Assembly (NCBI RefSeq): GCF_022448905.1
Contig: NZ_JAKVCW010000005.1
Coordinates: 186,001-250,000, forward strand
Source: Shimia sp.
Lineage (GTDB): Bacteria > Pseudomonadota > Alphaproteobacteria > Rhodobacterales > Rhodobacteraceae
Direction: 5' to 3'
DNA: 64,000 nucleotides
A model generated the notes under the pieces. It was not told the DNA's origin and ran no database searches. It was given only the letters and a program-made list of their open reading frames with translations. The translations under genes were made by a program, and so were the position numbers. Below, in pieces: positions 49,607 through 60,500 of the stretch. Positions within the stretch are counted from its first letter, which is position 1; each line of letters begins with the position of its first letter.

Positions 49607-51064
49607 ATGAGCATTTCAAGCGCTCTGTCCAATGCACTTACTGGACTGACGGCCTCAGCGCGCCGGGCAGAAGTGGTGTCTTCCAACATCTCCAATGCCA
49701 TGACCGAAGGCTATGGGCGGCGGTCCCTCAATCAATCTGCCGCCCTTTACGGCTATTCCGGTGGTGTGAAATTGGAGGGCACGTCGCGCCACGTGAACCC
49801 AGTGACCATCGCGGAACGTCGTTTGGCGGATGCGGGCTCCGCATTGGCAAACGGCACAAGCGCTTTTTACAATCGACTGGAAAGCATGGTGGGCACGCCA
49901 GATGATCCGACCAGTCTGTCTGGTGTGGTGGCGACCTTTGAAAGCTCCATGGCGATGGCCACGGGTGCGCCGGACAGTGACATTCGTCTGGCCAATATGT
50001 CTCAGGATGCTGAGCGCATCGCCAATGCGTTTAATGACGCCTCTGACGGCATTCAGAAAATGCGCACCGAGGCGGACACCAACATCGGCAATATGGTGGA
50101 TAGTCTGAATTCCCTGCTGAAAGAAACCGAAGAGGTGAACCGCAAGATTTCTCTGGCGATCAACCAGGGTCAGGAAACCGCCTCGCTAGAAGATCAGCGC
50201 CAGGTTTTGATTGACCAGATTGGCGAGTTGGTGCCGGTGCGTTTGACCCCGCGTGATCGCGGTGGCGTGGCGCTCTATACGACCAATGGCGCGGTGTTGC
50301 TGGACGGCAAAGCGGCAACAATCGAGTTCACCGAGGTGGGCACAGTTGAGCCGCATATGACCGAGGCCAATGGCCTGCTGAACGGCATTTCGATCAACGG
50401 CTACCCGATGCGTATCGACAGCGACAAAGGTGCGCTGGCCGGTGGCGCCATTGGGGCTCAGTTTGCGATTCGCGATGAATTTGGCACCCAGGCTCAGGCT
50501 GATCTGGATGCTGCCGCGCGTAACCTTGTGGAGCGTTTTCAGGATCCGACGATGGATCCGACGCTCGGCGCAGGGGACCCGGGGATTTTCACCGACGCGG
50601 GTCTGGCGTTTACCGCCGCCAACGAGGTTGGCCTGGCCGGGCGTCTGGAGCTGAACAATCTGGTAGACATTGACGGTGCCGGGGAAACCTGGCGGTTGCG
50701 CGACGGTTTGGGCGCTGCAGCGCCGGGCGATTCCGGTGATGCAACCCATTTGAACCGTATGCTGGACGCGATGAAGGAGCAGGTTGTGCCTGTGTCGGGC
50801 GGCTATGGCAGCAAGGCTGTCTCCATGAGCGAGATGAGCGGCAAGTTCCTCTCCAGCGTGGCTGGTGCCCGTGTGCAGAGCGACCAGGATATGGCCTTTG
50901 CCTCTGCGCGCCTCAACTCACTTGAGGAGATGGAACTGCTCGATGGTGTGGACACCGATCAGGAGCTGCAAATGCTGATGCTGGTGGAGCAATCCTACGC
51001 CGCCAACGCCAAGCTGATTCAGGCCGTGGATGAAATGATGCAAGAACTGTTGAGGATCGGATGA
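49607..51064 (+). CDS. flgK: Flagellar hook-associated protein FlgK
   Basis: FlgK (HAP1) joins hook to filament. The 485-residue protein has a D0 N-terminus (MSISSALSNALTGLTASARR, VVSSNISNAMTEGYGRR) and a C-terminus with MLMLVEQSYAANAKLIQAVDEM. The central part contains the helical D1 region with coiled stretches (AFNDASDGIQKMRTEADTNI). The stop overlaps the flgL start by ATGA, which indicates coupling. Confidence 0.95.
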   Translation: MSISSALSNALTGLTASARRAEVVSSNISNAMTEGYGRRSLNQSAALYGYSGGVKLEGTSRHVNPVTIAERRLADAGSALANGTSAFYNRLESMVGTPDDPTSLSGVVATFESSMAMATGAPDSDIRLANMSQDAERIANAFNDASDGIQKMRTEADTNIGNMVDSLNSLLKETEEVNRKISLAINQGQETASLEDQRQVLIDQIGELVPVRLTPRDRGGVALYTTNGAVLLDGKAATIEFTEVGTVEPHMTEANGLLNGISINGYPMRIDSDKGALAGGAIGAQFAIRDEFGTQAQADLDAAARNLVERFQDPTMDPTLGAGDPGIFTDAGLAFTAANEVGLAGRLELNNLVDIDGAGETWRLRDGLGAAAPGDSGDATHLNRMLDAMKEQVVPVSGGYGSKAVSMSEMSGKFLSSVAGARVQSDQDMAFASARLNSLEEMELLDGVDTDQELQMLMLVEQSYAANAKLIQAVDEMMQELLRIG

Positions 51065-52071
51065 CCATTACATCGATAGGTGACATGGCGCAGCACATGA
51101 TGAACACGCGCCGCACAACTTCGGTTAAGCAGGACCTCAACCGGCTGGCTTATGAGCTGGGCTCGGGCCGTAAGGCGGATGTGGCGAAGGCGTTAAAAGG
51201 CGATTTCAACATGCTTGCGGGTGTGGAGCGTCAGCTAACCGTTTTGGAAGGCTATGACATTGCGGCCAAAGACGCGTCGCTGTTTCTGGAAACCGCGCAG
51301 TCCACTCTGGATCAGATCCAAACCGTGACCGGTGATCTGGGCCGCGATCTGTTGTCTGCCTCCGAATCCGGCCTCTCGGCGTCTGTGGTCAGTGTGGCCA
51401 AAACCGCCCGCAATGATTTTGAGGCAATTGTCAGCGCGTTGAACGGGCGCGTGGCGGACCGCTCTCTTTTTGCGGGCACCGCCACCGATGGCGCGCCGTT
51501 GGTTGATGCCAACAGTATGATGACGCAGATTTCTGCAGCTGTTGCAGGGTCGGCCACCATTTCCGACATTGTGACCGCGGTGGATGACTATTTCATGTCC
51601 GCTGGAGGTGGCTTTGAAACCGGTGCCTACACCGGATCTCTCAACGATCTGGCACCGATGCGCCTGAACGACAACCAGTCGGCGGACTTTAATGTCCGCG
51701 CCGACAGCACAGAGCTGCGCGAAGCGATGCGCGATTCCGCACTGGCCGCGCTGGCCTTGGATCCGGGCCTGAACCTGGACCTCACCGAGCAGAAACAGCT
51801 GATGGAAATTGCCGGTGAGCGGCTTTTGACTGGTCAGGACAACCTGACAAGCGTGCGCGCGGACATCGGTTTTAACCAGGAACGTGTCGAGAATGCGATG
51901 GCGGAGAATTCTCTGTCGCGCAGCTCGATGCTGATGACGCAGAGCGATCTGCTCTCTGCGGACCAAACGGATGTGGCGGGCAAGCTGCAGGCCGTGCAGG
52001 TGCAACTTGAGATGGTCTACACGATCACGGCCCGTCTCTCCCAACTCACGTTGGCAAACTATGTAAGGTGA
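51061..52071 (+). CDS. flgL: Flagellar hook-associated protein FlgL
   Basis: FlgL (HAP3) caps the hook-filament junction together with FlgK. The 336-residue flagellin-like protein has helical ends: the N-terminal MMNTRRTTSVKQDLNRLAYE region and a C-terminal helix (VQLEMVYTITARLSQLTLAN). The middle is short, and the flagellin-like feature GRVADRSLFAGTATDGAPL is present. It overlaps flgK at its start, and its stop abuts flgI. Confidence 0.92.
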   Translation: MTITSIGDMAQHMMNTRRTTSVKQDLNRLAYELGSGRKADVAKALKGDFNMLAGVERQLTVLEGYDIAAKDASLFLETAQSTLDQIQTVTGDLGRDLLSASESGLSASVVSVAKTARNDFEAIVSALNGRVADRSLFAGTATDGAPLVDANSMMTQISAAVAGSATISDIVTAVDDYFMSAGGGFETGAYTGSLNDLAPMRLNDNQSADFNVRADSTELREAMRDSALAALALDPGLNLDLTEQKQLMEIAGERLLTGQDNLTSVRADIGFNQERVENAMAENSLSRSSMLMTQSDLLSADQTDVAGKLQAVQVQLEMVYTITARLSQLTLANYVR

Positions 52072-52079
52072 ATGATCTC

Positions 52080-53180
52080 ATGGGCTTAGCAAGAATGCTA
52101 CTGCTCCTCGTACTGATGCCAGTCATGGCAGCAGCAGCGCCGATCCGGATCAAAGATCTGGTAGAATTTGACGGTGTACGAGGCAATGATCTGGTTGGCT
52201 ACGGTTTGGTGGTTGGCCTGAACGGAACCGGGGACGGGCTGCGGAATGCGCCGTTTACCGAAGAAATTATGAGCAATATTCTCGAACGGTTGGGTGTGAA
52301 CATCACCGGCGAGAACATGCGTCCCAAAAATGTGGCGGCGGTGTTTGTAACCGCAACGCTTCCGCCCTTTGCCCGCGCAGGCGGCACGGTGGATGTGACC
52401 ATTTCGGCAATTGGCGATGCCAAAAGCCTTTTGGGCGGCACATTGGTAATGACGCCGATGAATGCTGCCGATGGTGAGATCTACGCAGTCGCCCAGGGCA
52501 CGGTGATCGCAGGGGGCGTGGCAGCCGAAGGCGAGGCCGGCGGCGTCGTCAAGGGCGTGCCCACGTCGGGTGTGATCCCCTCCGGCGCCCGCATTGAGAG
52601 AGAGATCGACTTCGATTTTTCCACGCTGACCAACATGCGTCTGGCGTTGCGGGAGCCGGATTTCACAACAGCCGGTCGGATTGAGGAAGCGATCAACCGA
52701 AGCTATGGCCGCCGTGTGGCACTGATGCTGGATGCGGGCACCGTGCAGGTAGATATCGATCGCACCAATCAGCCCTCTCCAGCTCATGCGCTGAGCCAGA
52801 TTGAAAACATCTCTGTGGAGCCCGAACGCAAGGCCCGCGTGGTGGTCGATCAACGTTCCGGCACCATTGTGATGGGCGACGATGTGCGGATTTCCCGTGT
52901 GGCGGTCTCCCAAGGTGGCCTAACGCTCAGGGTACAAGAAACCCCGTTGGTGGTGCAACCAAACCCGTTTGCCGATGGCGAAACCGTGGTGGTGCCGCGC
53001 ACCGAGGCGGAGATTGATGAGGATGAAGGCATTGGCCTCGCCGAGGTGCCGATGGGCACGTCGCTGAGTGAAGTGATCGAAGGTCTGAACGCGCTGGGAG
53101 TGGCCCCGCGCGATATGATCGACATCCTCAAGAGCATCAAAGCGGCGGGTGCGCTGCACGCGGAGTTCATTGTGCGCTAA
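52080..53180 (+). CDS. flgI: Flagellar P-ring protein FlgI
   Basis: FlgI forms the periplasmic P ring. The signal peptide (MGLARMLLLLVLMPVMAAAA) leads into the canonical PIRIKDLVEFDGVRGNDLVGYG and GLNGTGDGLRN; IDILKSIKAAGALHAEFIVR closes the protein. About 366 residues is the normal size. I prefer ATG 52080, since the GTG at 52068, which overlaps the flgL stop, adds an acidic MNDL before the signal and has no ribosome-binding site; TAAGG is upstream of 52080, though at a long spacing. An intrinsic terminator follows. Confidence 0.94.
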   Translation: MGLARMLLLLVLMPVMAAAAPIRIKDLVEFDGVRGNDLVGYGLVVGLNGTGDGLRNAPFTEEIMSNILERLGVNITGENMRPKNVAAVFVTATLPPFARAGGTVDVTISAIGDAKSLLGGTLVMTPMNAADGEIYAVAQGTVIAGGVAAEGEAGGVVKGVPTSGVIPSGARIEREIDFDFSTLTNMRLALREPDFTTAGRIEEAINRSYGRRVALMLDAGTVQVDIDRTNQPSPAHALSQIENISVEPERKARVVVDQRSGTIVMGDDVRISRVAVSQGGLTLRVQETPLVVQPNPFADGETVVVPRTEAEIDEDEGIGLAEVPMGTSLSEVIEGLNALGVAPRDMIDILKSIKAAGALHAEFIVR

Positions 53181-53204
53181 GCCACACAACAAGACACGCG
53201 CGAG

Positions 53205-53236
53205 GGGCGGCATGTTAGGGCATGTCGCCCTTTTTT
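53205..53236 (+). terminator. Intrinsic terminator after flgI
   Basis: Stem GGGCGGCATG with CATGTCGCCC (one G-T pair, 6-base loop) is followed by six T. It ends the flagellar transcript. Confidence 0.92.
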
Positions 53237-53486
53237 GATGCGCGCAAGGCGGGCGCGCCGGCAGCCCGCCGGGAGGTGAGAAGCTCTGAGAGTGGGGCCG
53301 GAGATCTGGAGTGTCGCCAATCGGGGCGTGCCATTTTGTTGCCGTGCGCGGCTGGCTTAATTGCCTTCTGGAGTCAGAGACTAGGTTGTCTGGAAGTGGG
53401 AGGATAGGCGGCACTCAGTCGACAACACGCGTCCAAACAGGGCGTGCAGAGGGTTCATGAGCTGAGAATTTGACAAGGTAAGGCGA
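53237..53486. other. Intergenic stretch after flgI with no recognised gene
   Basis: About 250 bases between the flgI terminator and the end of the convergent kinase gene. I see no convincing reading frame, RNA fold or repeat. A 61-codon frame starting within the terminator has no supporting features. Confidence 0.5.
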
Positions 53487-55766
53487 TCAGGCTTGAAGCG
53501 CCGACTGTACGGCCGAGGAAGGCGTGTTGCGGTGACCCACGTGGCGCAGCAAGCAGTCGACCAGATCGGCGCGGCGGATGGGCTTGGTGAGGAAATCATC
53601 CATGCCAGCTTGCAAACAGGCGCGTTTTTCCGCCTCAAACGCATTGGCGGTCAGCGCCACGATGCGCGGCTGGTGAACGGCGCTGGCGCGAATGGCTTCT
53701 GTGGCTTCGATCCCGCTCATATTTGGCATCGACATGTCCATGAAGATCAGGTCTGGCGGTGTTTCCAGCGTGGCCTCTACGGCTTCATAGCCGTCATTGG
53801 CAAAGCTTAGAGTGATCGGCAGTTTCTCCAGGTATTTGGCGACCAGCAAGCGGTTGGTTCGGTTGTCCTCGGCCACAAGCACATTGAGGCCGGCGAGGTC
53901 CAAGGCGTCATAGTCCAGCACTTCGGTGGCCTTGGCTTCGGTCAATTGTGGCGCTCCTGCCGGAGGCAGCTCAACGGGCAGGCTCACCTGGAAGCGAGAG
54001 CCTTCGCCAAACTCGGAGGTGACGGAGATTTCCCCACCCATGCGTTCGGTCAGGATGCGACAGATCGAGAGGCCCAGACCGGTGCCGCCAAAACGGCGGG
54101 TGGTGGAGGTTTCGGCCTGAGTAAATTCGTCAAAAATGGCGGCAAGCTTGTCTTTGGGGATGCCGATGCCGGTGTCCTGCACGGCAAAGTTCAGGGTCAG
54201 CGCCGCCATGCTGTCATCTTCGTCGAGACCGTCCATCCATACATCTACGTCAATTTTACCAAATTCTGTGAATTTGGTGGCGTTGCCGATGATGTTGGTT
54301 GCAATCTGGCGCAGGCGCACGTCATCCGCAAAGAGGTGCGCGGGCACATCCTCGGCGATGTGCAGGTTAAGTCCAATGCCCTTGTCATAGGCGGCAGTTT
54401 CCAAAAGGCGCAGCGTTTCCCTGAAGCAGGCGCGGGTGTCAAATATGCTGTTGGTGATCTGCAACTTGCCTGCGTCCAGTTTGGACAGGTCGAGAATGTC
54501 GTTGATGATCGTCAGCAGGCTGCGCGAAGAGCCAATGATGGTTTTGGTGTAGTCATCCTGCTCTTCGGTCTGTTCGGTGTCCGACAGCAGGTCGGCCATG
54601 CCGATGATGCCGGTGAGCGGTGTCCGGATTTCATGGCTCATGTTGGCCAGGAAATCAGCCTTGGTGCGGGCTGCTTCTTCGGCGGCCTGGCGGGCCTTAC
54701 GCATGGTGTTTGAGTGGTCTTTGATGGCTGTGATGTCGCGGGCGATGGTGACAAAGAACTCCACTTCGTCATCGGCGTTTTTCACCGGCAGCATCTGCAT
54801 TTCACCCCAGCGTTCGCGGCCGTCTGCGAGCTTGTGACGCACCTCAATTTTTCCGTCTCCACCCGTCCGCATCGCCTTGGCTACTTTCTTGGTGATGTCG
54901 GTGTCCGCATTTGTGAGCTGAGCCAAAAGGCTGGTGGGCTTGCCAATGATGTCCTTGGCCGGGATGCCTGTCAGGGTGGTAAAAGCCTCGTTCACCCATT
55001 CGATTTCCTGCGCTGGATTGGACAGGATCACCGCGTCGTTGGTTTTGCGCGCCACCATGGACAGGCGCTGCAACTCGTTGCGATGCTTGCTGAGCGCGTC
55101 ATTGGCGGCGGTGAGGTTTTTCTGGCTGTTTTGCAGGGCTTCGGTTTTGCGGAAGTTATCCACGCCGGCTTTGACAAAGGAAAAGCACATATAGCCCATG
55201 CTGATGACCACCATCAGTTCCGGCACATTCACATGCGGCATCGCCATTTCGCCGCCAAAGCGGATCGCTTGCAGCACCAGTAGAAATAGGGGTGTTAGGA
55301 CAAACAGACCCATCTTGAAGATGGCCAATTTGGGGTTGGTCGGCAGGATGAGCGCGCCATTGACAATGCCCATGCCCAGCACCCCTGCGACTCCCATGAT
55401 CGAAGCCTCTTTGCCGATCACGACCACGTAGAGCGTCGTAGCAAGGAACATCGAGATGGCTTGAAACGCGCCGCTCATCACCGCGGCCCGCAGAAGGGCG
55501 GCATGGCTTTCTCCGGCCCGCAGGCGTGCTGGAATACGCCGCAGCACCCACATGTCGACCGCTTCGCCGATGAGCAGCATGGCTGTGGCGCATCCCCCAA
55601 CAACTGGTCCGGTGGCCAGAACGATCATCAACGCACCCAGGGAGTAAATCACGGTACGCTGTTTCAGAGCGCGCACACGCTCTGATGCATATTGCACCAA
55701 TAGACCGCGCTGGCGGGCTGCCAGCTTGGCCGAGCGTCGCAACTGTTGTCCGGGGTCTGCCACCAT
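53487..55766 (-). CDS. Membrane hybrid sensor histidine kinase with PAS and receiver domains (paralogue of the one at 6.2 kb)
   Basis: The 759-residue protein has an N-terminal membrane region (about 35-200) with six or so hydrophobic segments. A coiled linker and a PAS domain (about 240-355) follow. The acceptor His378 is in [13 protein letters not shown]. The ATPase boxes [16 protein letters not shown] and GGTGLGLSI are intact. The receiver has Asp677 in [11 protein letters not shown] and the Lys in LTKPIRR. The sensor region shares spaced identities with the kinase at 6204-8447 ([14 protein letters not shown] versus AGLLVRYARGRLRY; DMWVLRR versus DSYVLRS), so the two are paralogues. There is no output domain. 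It is convergent with the flagellar operon. Confidence 0.94.
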   Translation of the reverse strand: MVADPGQQLRRSAKLAARQRGLLVQYASERVRALKQRTVIYSLGALMIVLATGPVVGGCATAMLLIGEAVDMWVLRRIPARLRAGESHAALLRAAVMSGAFQAISMFLATTLYVVVIGKEASIMGVAGVLGMGIVNGALILPTNPKLAIFKMGLFVLTPLFLLVLQAIRFGGEMAMPHVNVPELMVVISMGYMCFSFVKAGVDNFRKTEALQNSQKNLTAANDALSKHRNELQRLSMVARKTNDAVILSNPAQEIEWVNEAFTTLTGIPAKDIIGKPTSLLAQLTNADTDITKKVAKAMRTGGDGKIEVRHKLADGRERWGEMQMLPVKNADDEVEFFVTIARDITAIKDHSNTMRKARQAAEEAARTKADFLANMSHEIRTPLTGIIGMADLLSDTEQTEEQDDYTKTIIGSSRSLLTIINDILDLSKLDAGKLQITNSIFDTRACFRETLRLLETAAYDKGIGLNLHIAEDVPAHLFADDVRLRQIATNIIGNATKFTEFGKIDVDVWMDGLDEDDSMAALTLNFAVQDTGIGIPKDKLAAIFDEFTQAETSTTRRFGGTGLGLSICRILTERMGGEISVTSEFGEGSRFQVSLPVELPPAGAPQLTEAKATEVLDYDALDLAGLNVLVAEDNRTNRLLVAKYLEKLPITLSFANDGYEAVEATLETPPDLIFMDMSMPNMSGIEATEAIRASAVHQPRIVALTANAFEAEKRACLQAGMDDFLTKPIRRADLVDCLLRHVGHRNTPSSAVQSALQA

Positions 55767-55848
55767 AGTTCACGTACCACATAGTCTTTGGTGAAGCATG
55801 CATACCGTGACAGTGTTAATTTAATCACTCAGGTGAGGACGTAACGCT

Positions 55849-55932
55849 ATGACTTCTAATAAAATTTTCGAGAAGCATGCGTGTTCTACCGGTGTCGTGT
55901 TGCAGGTATTGTCCCCCATATCAGTCGAATAG
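55849..55932 (+). CDS. Possible 27-residue leader peptide
   Basis: A short frame reads MTSNKIFEKHACSTGVVLQV and on to ISPVE-like residues before TAG. GAGG occurs upstream at a long spacing. I recognise no family, and it could be a chance frame. It lies between a divergent kinase gene and the MarR-RND operon. Confidence 0.2.
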   Translation: MTSNKIFEKHACSTGVVLQVLSPISVE

Positions 55933-55999
55933 ATGTGTCGACCCTGCATGCATTTTGCAGCCTTGCCCCTTGTTTGTTCATAAAGCTTCTGTATTTGGA

Positions 56000-56018
56000 T
56001 ATTTCAGAAACTGAAATA
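56000..56018. promoter_or_regulatory. Palindrome upstream of the marR-RND operon
   Basis: Perfect arms TATTTCAG and CTGAAATA are separated by AAA. The palindrome ends 16 bases before the MarR start codon. It is the likely operator for autoregulation. Confidence 0.7.
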
Positions 56019-56034
56019 CCCTAGGGATTCGCGC

Positions 56035-56505
56035 GTGCCCGACGACTTATTTTCCAACACCGATCTGCCGGATGAGTTTCTGGCGATCATCGGTGTCTTT
56101 GCCCTGTTCAACCAGATTGAGGCGGAGCTGGAAGACATCAACATCGACCCGCCCCTCACCAAAATGGAACGGCGGATTCTGGTGTTTATGGACCGGCCCA
56201 AACGCATGGGGGTTTTGGCGGAGGACACCTTCTGTATTCCCTCGGCGATCACACCGGTGGCGGACGCGTTGGAAGCGCGCGGGTTTGTTGAGAGAAACCG
56301 TGATCCAAAGGACCGGCGCGCGCTTGTGTTAGAATTGACCCCGGATGGGCTGGCCGCGCGAGCCACGTTGATGGACGCAGTCAAGCTCCGGTTCCGCGAG
56401 ATTTGCGGCATGACCGTCGATGAAATCTCCCAGTTTGCCAAATTGGCTGTAAAGGCCATGCCCGGTGCTGTTGCGGCCGGGTTGTTGGAGGAAAAAGAAT
56501 GCTGA
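56035..56505 (+). CDS. MarR-family transcriptional regulator of the adjoining RND pump
   Basis: A 156-residue MarR protein. The winged helix is seen in LTKMERRILVFMDRPKRMGV, PSAITPVADALEARGFVERN and the wing RDPKDRRALVLELT. The start is a GTG preceded by TAGGGA. It is the first gene of an operon with an RND adaptor and pump, overlapping the adaptor gene by 7 bases. A perfect 8-bp palindrome lies just upstream of its start. Derepression by a pump substrate is the expected logic. Confidence 0.9.
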   Translation: MPDDLFSNTDLPDEFLAIIGVFALFNQIEAELEDINIDPPLTKMERRILVFMDRPKRMGVLAEDTFCIPSAITPVADALEARGFVERNRDPKDRRALVLELTPDGLAARATLMDAVKLRFREICGMTVDEISQFAKLAVKAMPGAVAAGLLEEKEC

Positions 56506-57551
56506 AACAGTTTGGAAAAGTCTGCGCCACAGCGGCGATGATCTCGGTGAGTGGCGCGGTCGCAGCCCTAGCACAAGACGTGTTGAAGCCGGTGAAACTC
56601 ATGGTGGTGAGCGAAGCGCCGGTGGCCTTTGAGCGGCAGTTCTTTGGTCAGGTGAAGGCGCGTCAGTCAGTGGATTTGGCGTTTCAGGTTGGCGGGCAGA
56701 TTGTCGACTTCCCGGTGACCGAAGGTCTGAATATTGGCGAAGGCGATGTGATTGCGCGGCTGGATCTGGAGATCTTTGAGCTGCAACTCAATCAGGCGAT
56801 TTTGCAGAAAGAACAGGCAGATCGCACGGTGGAGCGTCTCAACAAGCTGCGCGGCAACACGGTGAGCCAAGTGACTCTGGACGACGCGGAAACGCAGGCG
56901 TCTTTGGCGCAGATTGCGGTGAAGAACGCCGAGTGGTCTTTGCGCCATGCCACGTTGACAGCGCCGTTTGATGCGCTGGTGTCCAGCCGCAATGTGGAGC
57001 TGTTCACCACCGTGAGCGCGGGCAGCCCGGTGGTACGGATTCACGACCTGAGCGAACTGCGCATTGAAGTGGATGTGCCGGAGATCCTGTTCCAACGCGC
57101 GGGCAATGAGCAGAACGTGACCATCAAGGCGCGTTTCCCCGGAAATGACGAGGAGTTTGACCTGCAAATCCGCGAATTTGATGCGGAGACCAGCAGCGTG
57201 GGCCAGACTTTCCGCATCACCTTTGGCATGACACCGCCAGAAGGCAAAGTGATCCTGCCGGGCTCGTCCGTAACCGTGACTGTGAGCGCGGCGGAACCCT
57301 CCTCTGGCATTTTGGTGCCGCCAACGGCGATTGTGGTGGATGACAAAGGCGCAACTGGTGTGATGCGGTTTGACCCAAAGGGCGGCGACGAAGGCAAAGT
57401 GACCTGGGTGGCCGTGGAAAGCGAACCGGCCACAGCGGGCATGGTACGTATCAATGCGGGCCTGAACGACGGTGACGAAGTGGTGCTGACCGGTGGCGGT
57501 GCCTTGAGTGACGGCCAAGCCGTGCGCCGCTTTGTCGGCTTTGTCAACTGA
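56499..57551 (+). CDS. RND efflux periplasmic adaptor (membrane fusion protein)
   Basis: A 350-residue HlyD/AcrA-type adaptor linking the RND pump to an outer-membrane channel. A signal peptide (cleavage near ALAQD) is followed by a lipoyl half (VDLAFQVGGQIVDFPVTEGLNIGEGDVIARLD), an alpha-helical hairpin (about 90-145), the second lipoyl half (ATLTAPFDALVSSRNVE), a beta-barrel and a membrane-proximal domain. No lipobox is seen, so it is probably anchored otherwise. GGAGG lies within the upstream marR gene. No outer-membrane factor gene is adjacent. Confidence 0.93.
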   Translation: MLKQFGKVCATAAMISVSGAVAALAQDVLKPVKLMVVSEAPVAFERQFFGQVKARQSVDLAFQVGGQIVDFPVTEGLNIGEGDVIARLDLEIFELQLNQAILQKEQADRTVERLNKLRGNTVSQVTLDDAETQASLAQIAVKNAEWSLRHATLTAPFDALVSSRNVELFTTVSAGSPVVRIHDLSELRIEVDVPEILFQRAGNEQNVTIKARFPGNDEEFDLQIREFDAETSSVGQTFRITFGMTPPEGKVILPGSSVTVTVSAAEPSSGILVPPTAIVVDDKGATGVMRFDPKGGDEGKVTWVAVESEPATAGMVRINAGLNDGDEVVLTGGGALSDGQAVRRFVGFVN

Positions 57552-57562
57552 GGGCGCGGGCG

Positions 57563-60500
57563 ATGGTCAATATTGCACGCGGATCCATTGATCGGCCGAT
57601 CTATACATGGATGATCATCCTGATCTTCCTGATCGGCGGTGCGGTCAGCTTTTTGAACCTGGGACGGCTGGAAGACCCGGCCTTCACCATCAAACAGGCG
57701 GTTGTTGTCACCCAATACCCGGGCGCCACATCGGAGCAGGTGGCGATTGAGGTGTCCGAACCTCTGGAATCTGCCATTCAGAAGATGGAAGAGGTGGATT
57801 ACATCACCTCGATCAACCAGCCGGGTGTGTCGCAGATCGATGTGCACATCAAATCGACCTATGACGGCAATGAACTGCCCGAGGTTTGGACACGGCTGCG
57901 GGCCAAGGTGGCGGACGCGGGGCGGCATCTGCCCACCGGGGTGAGCACGCCACTGGTGAATGACAGCTTTGGCGATGTGTTTGGCATCTTCCTTGGCGTG
58001 ACCGCCGAGGGCTTTTCCGACGCGGAGAAACATGAGCTGGCAACGTTCCTGCGGCGAGAATTGCTGACCGTGGACGGCGTGGCGGATGTGGATATTCAAG
58101 GCCTGCCGGAAGAGGCGATCTTTGTGGAGCCGAATCTGGCGTTGTCGGTGAACCAGAACATCTCGTTGAACGCGATCGCGGGTGCGATTGCCAATGCGGA
58201 TGCGGTGAATGCGGCCGGGACCGTGACAATCGACGGTGCCCGCACCCGTATCATGCGGCCCGATGGGTCCGACACGGTATCGGAAATCGCGGGACTGTCG
58301 CTGGGCCAGGATGGCAAGGTTGTGAACCTTGTTGACACCAGCCGCGTGTTCCGGGATCGGGTGGACAATCCGCGTCAGATCATTCGCTTCAACGGGGAAG
58401 AGGCCTTCACGCTTGGTGTCGCTGGCATTGCCACGGAAAACATCGTGGTGGTGGGCAAGCGCGTCGATGAAAAGCTGGCGCAGATGGCCGGGGACATTCC
58501 CGCAGGTGTCGAGCTGCACCCGATCTATCAACAGCACGTGGTGGTGGAGAAAGCCTCCAACGACTTCCTTGTCAACCTTGCGATGTCGGTGGCCATTGTG
58601 GTTGCCGTGCTGGCAGTCTTCATGGGTTGGCGCGCCGCCGTGGTGGTGGGGGTGACCCTGTTCCTGACGGTGGTGGGCACCTTCCTTTTTATGGGGCTGT
58701 TTTCAATCGAGATGGAGCGGATTTCCCTTGGCGCGCTGATCATTGCGATGGGCATGTTGGTGGACAACGCGATTGTGGTCGCCGAGGGCATGCAGATTTC
58801 GATGCTGCAGGGCAAGAACAGCCGAGAGGCGGCGGATGAGGCCTCGGGCAAGACGCAAATTCCGCTTCTGGGGGCGACTATCATTGGCATCATGGCCTTT
58901 GCGGGCATCGGCCTGAGCCCGGATGCGACCGGGGAATTCCTGTTCTCGCTGTTTGCAGTGATTGGCATTTCGCTTTTGTTGAGCTGGGTGCTGGCACTGA
59001 CCGTGACGCCGATGCTTGGCCACTACCTGTTTAAACAAGGCAACGGTGGCGAGGGCGACGCTTATGGTGGGCTGATTTTCCGCATGTATGGCGCAAGCCT
59101 GCGACTGGCGTTGAAGCTGCGGTGGTTGGTGATTGTGGGGCTCATTGCCGTCACGGCGGTGTGCTACGCGGGCTTTGGCCTGATGAAGCAGCAGTTCTTC
59201 CCGGACAGCAATACGCCGCTGTTTTTTGTGCACTACAAGCTGCAGCAGGGCACGCCCATTGCGACCACGTCGGATCAGATGGCGGTGCTCGAAGAGTGGT
59301 TGGCGGAGCGCGACGATGTGGTGAGCTACGCCACCTTTGTCGGTCAAGGTGCGACCCGGTTTATGCTGACCTATGAGTCCGAGAAGGCCAACCCAAGCTA
59401 TGGCCACATCATTGTACGGGCTGAAAACCTTGAGGCGATCCCGCCGCTGCAAAAGGACCTGGAAGCCTTTGGTGCAGAGGCCTTGCCTGAAGGTGAGTTC
59501 CGCACCAAGCGACTGGTCTTTGGCCCAGGTGGCGGCGACCCAATTCAGGTGCGTTTCTCCGGTAGTGATCCTGTGGTGCTGCGCCAATTGGCGACCCAAG
59601 CGGCGGAGGTGCTGACACAAACCACCGAGGACATCACCAGCGTGCGCACCAACTGGCGTGAGCAGGAATTGGTGATCAAACCGATCTACGCAACAGAGCG
59701 GGCGCAGACCGCCGGTGTGGACCGCGAAGACATCGCTGACATGTTCCAATTTGCCACCGACGGGCTGACCACGGGCGAGTTCCGCGAGAACGAACGTCTG
59801 ATCCCGATTATCCTGCGACGACAGGCGGACGGGGCTTTTGGGTTGGTGGATCAGGTGGTTTACTCCACCACCTCCAACAGCTTTGTGCCAGTGGAACAGA
59901 TGGTCGATGGCTTTGTGCATGAGACGCAAAACACCCTGATCCATCGGCGCGACCGCGTGGCGACCATCACGGTAGGGGCGGACATCCGCTCTGGCCTGAC
60001 GGCGGCACAGGTACAGGCGCAGGTCACAGGGCCAATTGAGGCGATGGACATTCCGGTCGGCTACAAGATGGAATGGGGCGGTGAGTTGGAAAACAGTTCG
60101 GAAGCACAGGAAAGCCTGGGCAAACAACTGCCGCTGAGCCTGTTGATCATGGTGCTGATTTCGGTGCTGTTGTTCAACGCCATCCGTCAGCCGATCATCA
60201 TCTGGCTTTTGGTGCCGATGTCGGTGAACGGCGTGGTGCTGGGGCTGTTGGGTACGGATATGCCGTTTACGTTCACCGCTTTGCTTGGCCTGTTGAGCCT
60301 GTCGGGCATGTTGATCAAAAACGGCATCGTGCTGGTTGAGGAAATCGACTTTGTGCGCGACGAAGGCCTGCCGATGCGCGACGCTATTGTGAAGGCAAGC
60401 GTGTCGCGTTTGCGGCCGGTGATGCTGGCAGCGGTCACAACCATCCTTGGCATGGCGCCGTTGTTGACTGATGCGTTCTTTGTGTCGATGGCGATCACCA

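Noticed and set aside
53222-53407. A 61-codon frame after flgI
   Set aside because: It starts inside the flgI terminator and has no ribosome-binding site or recognisable family.
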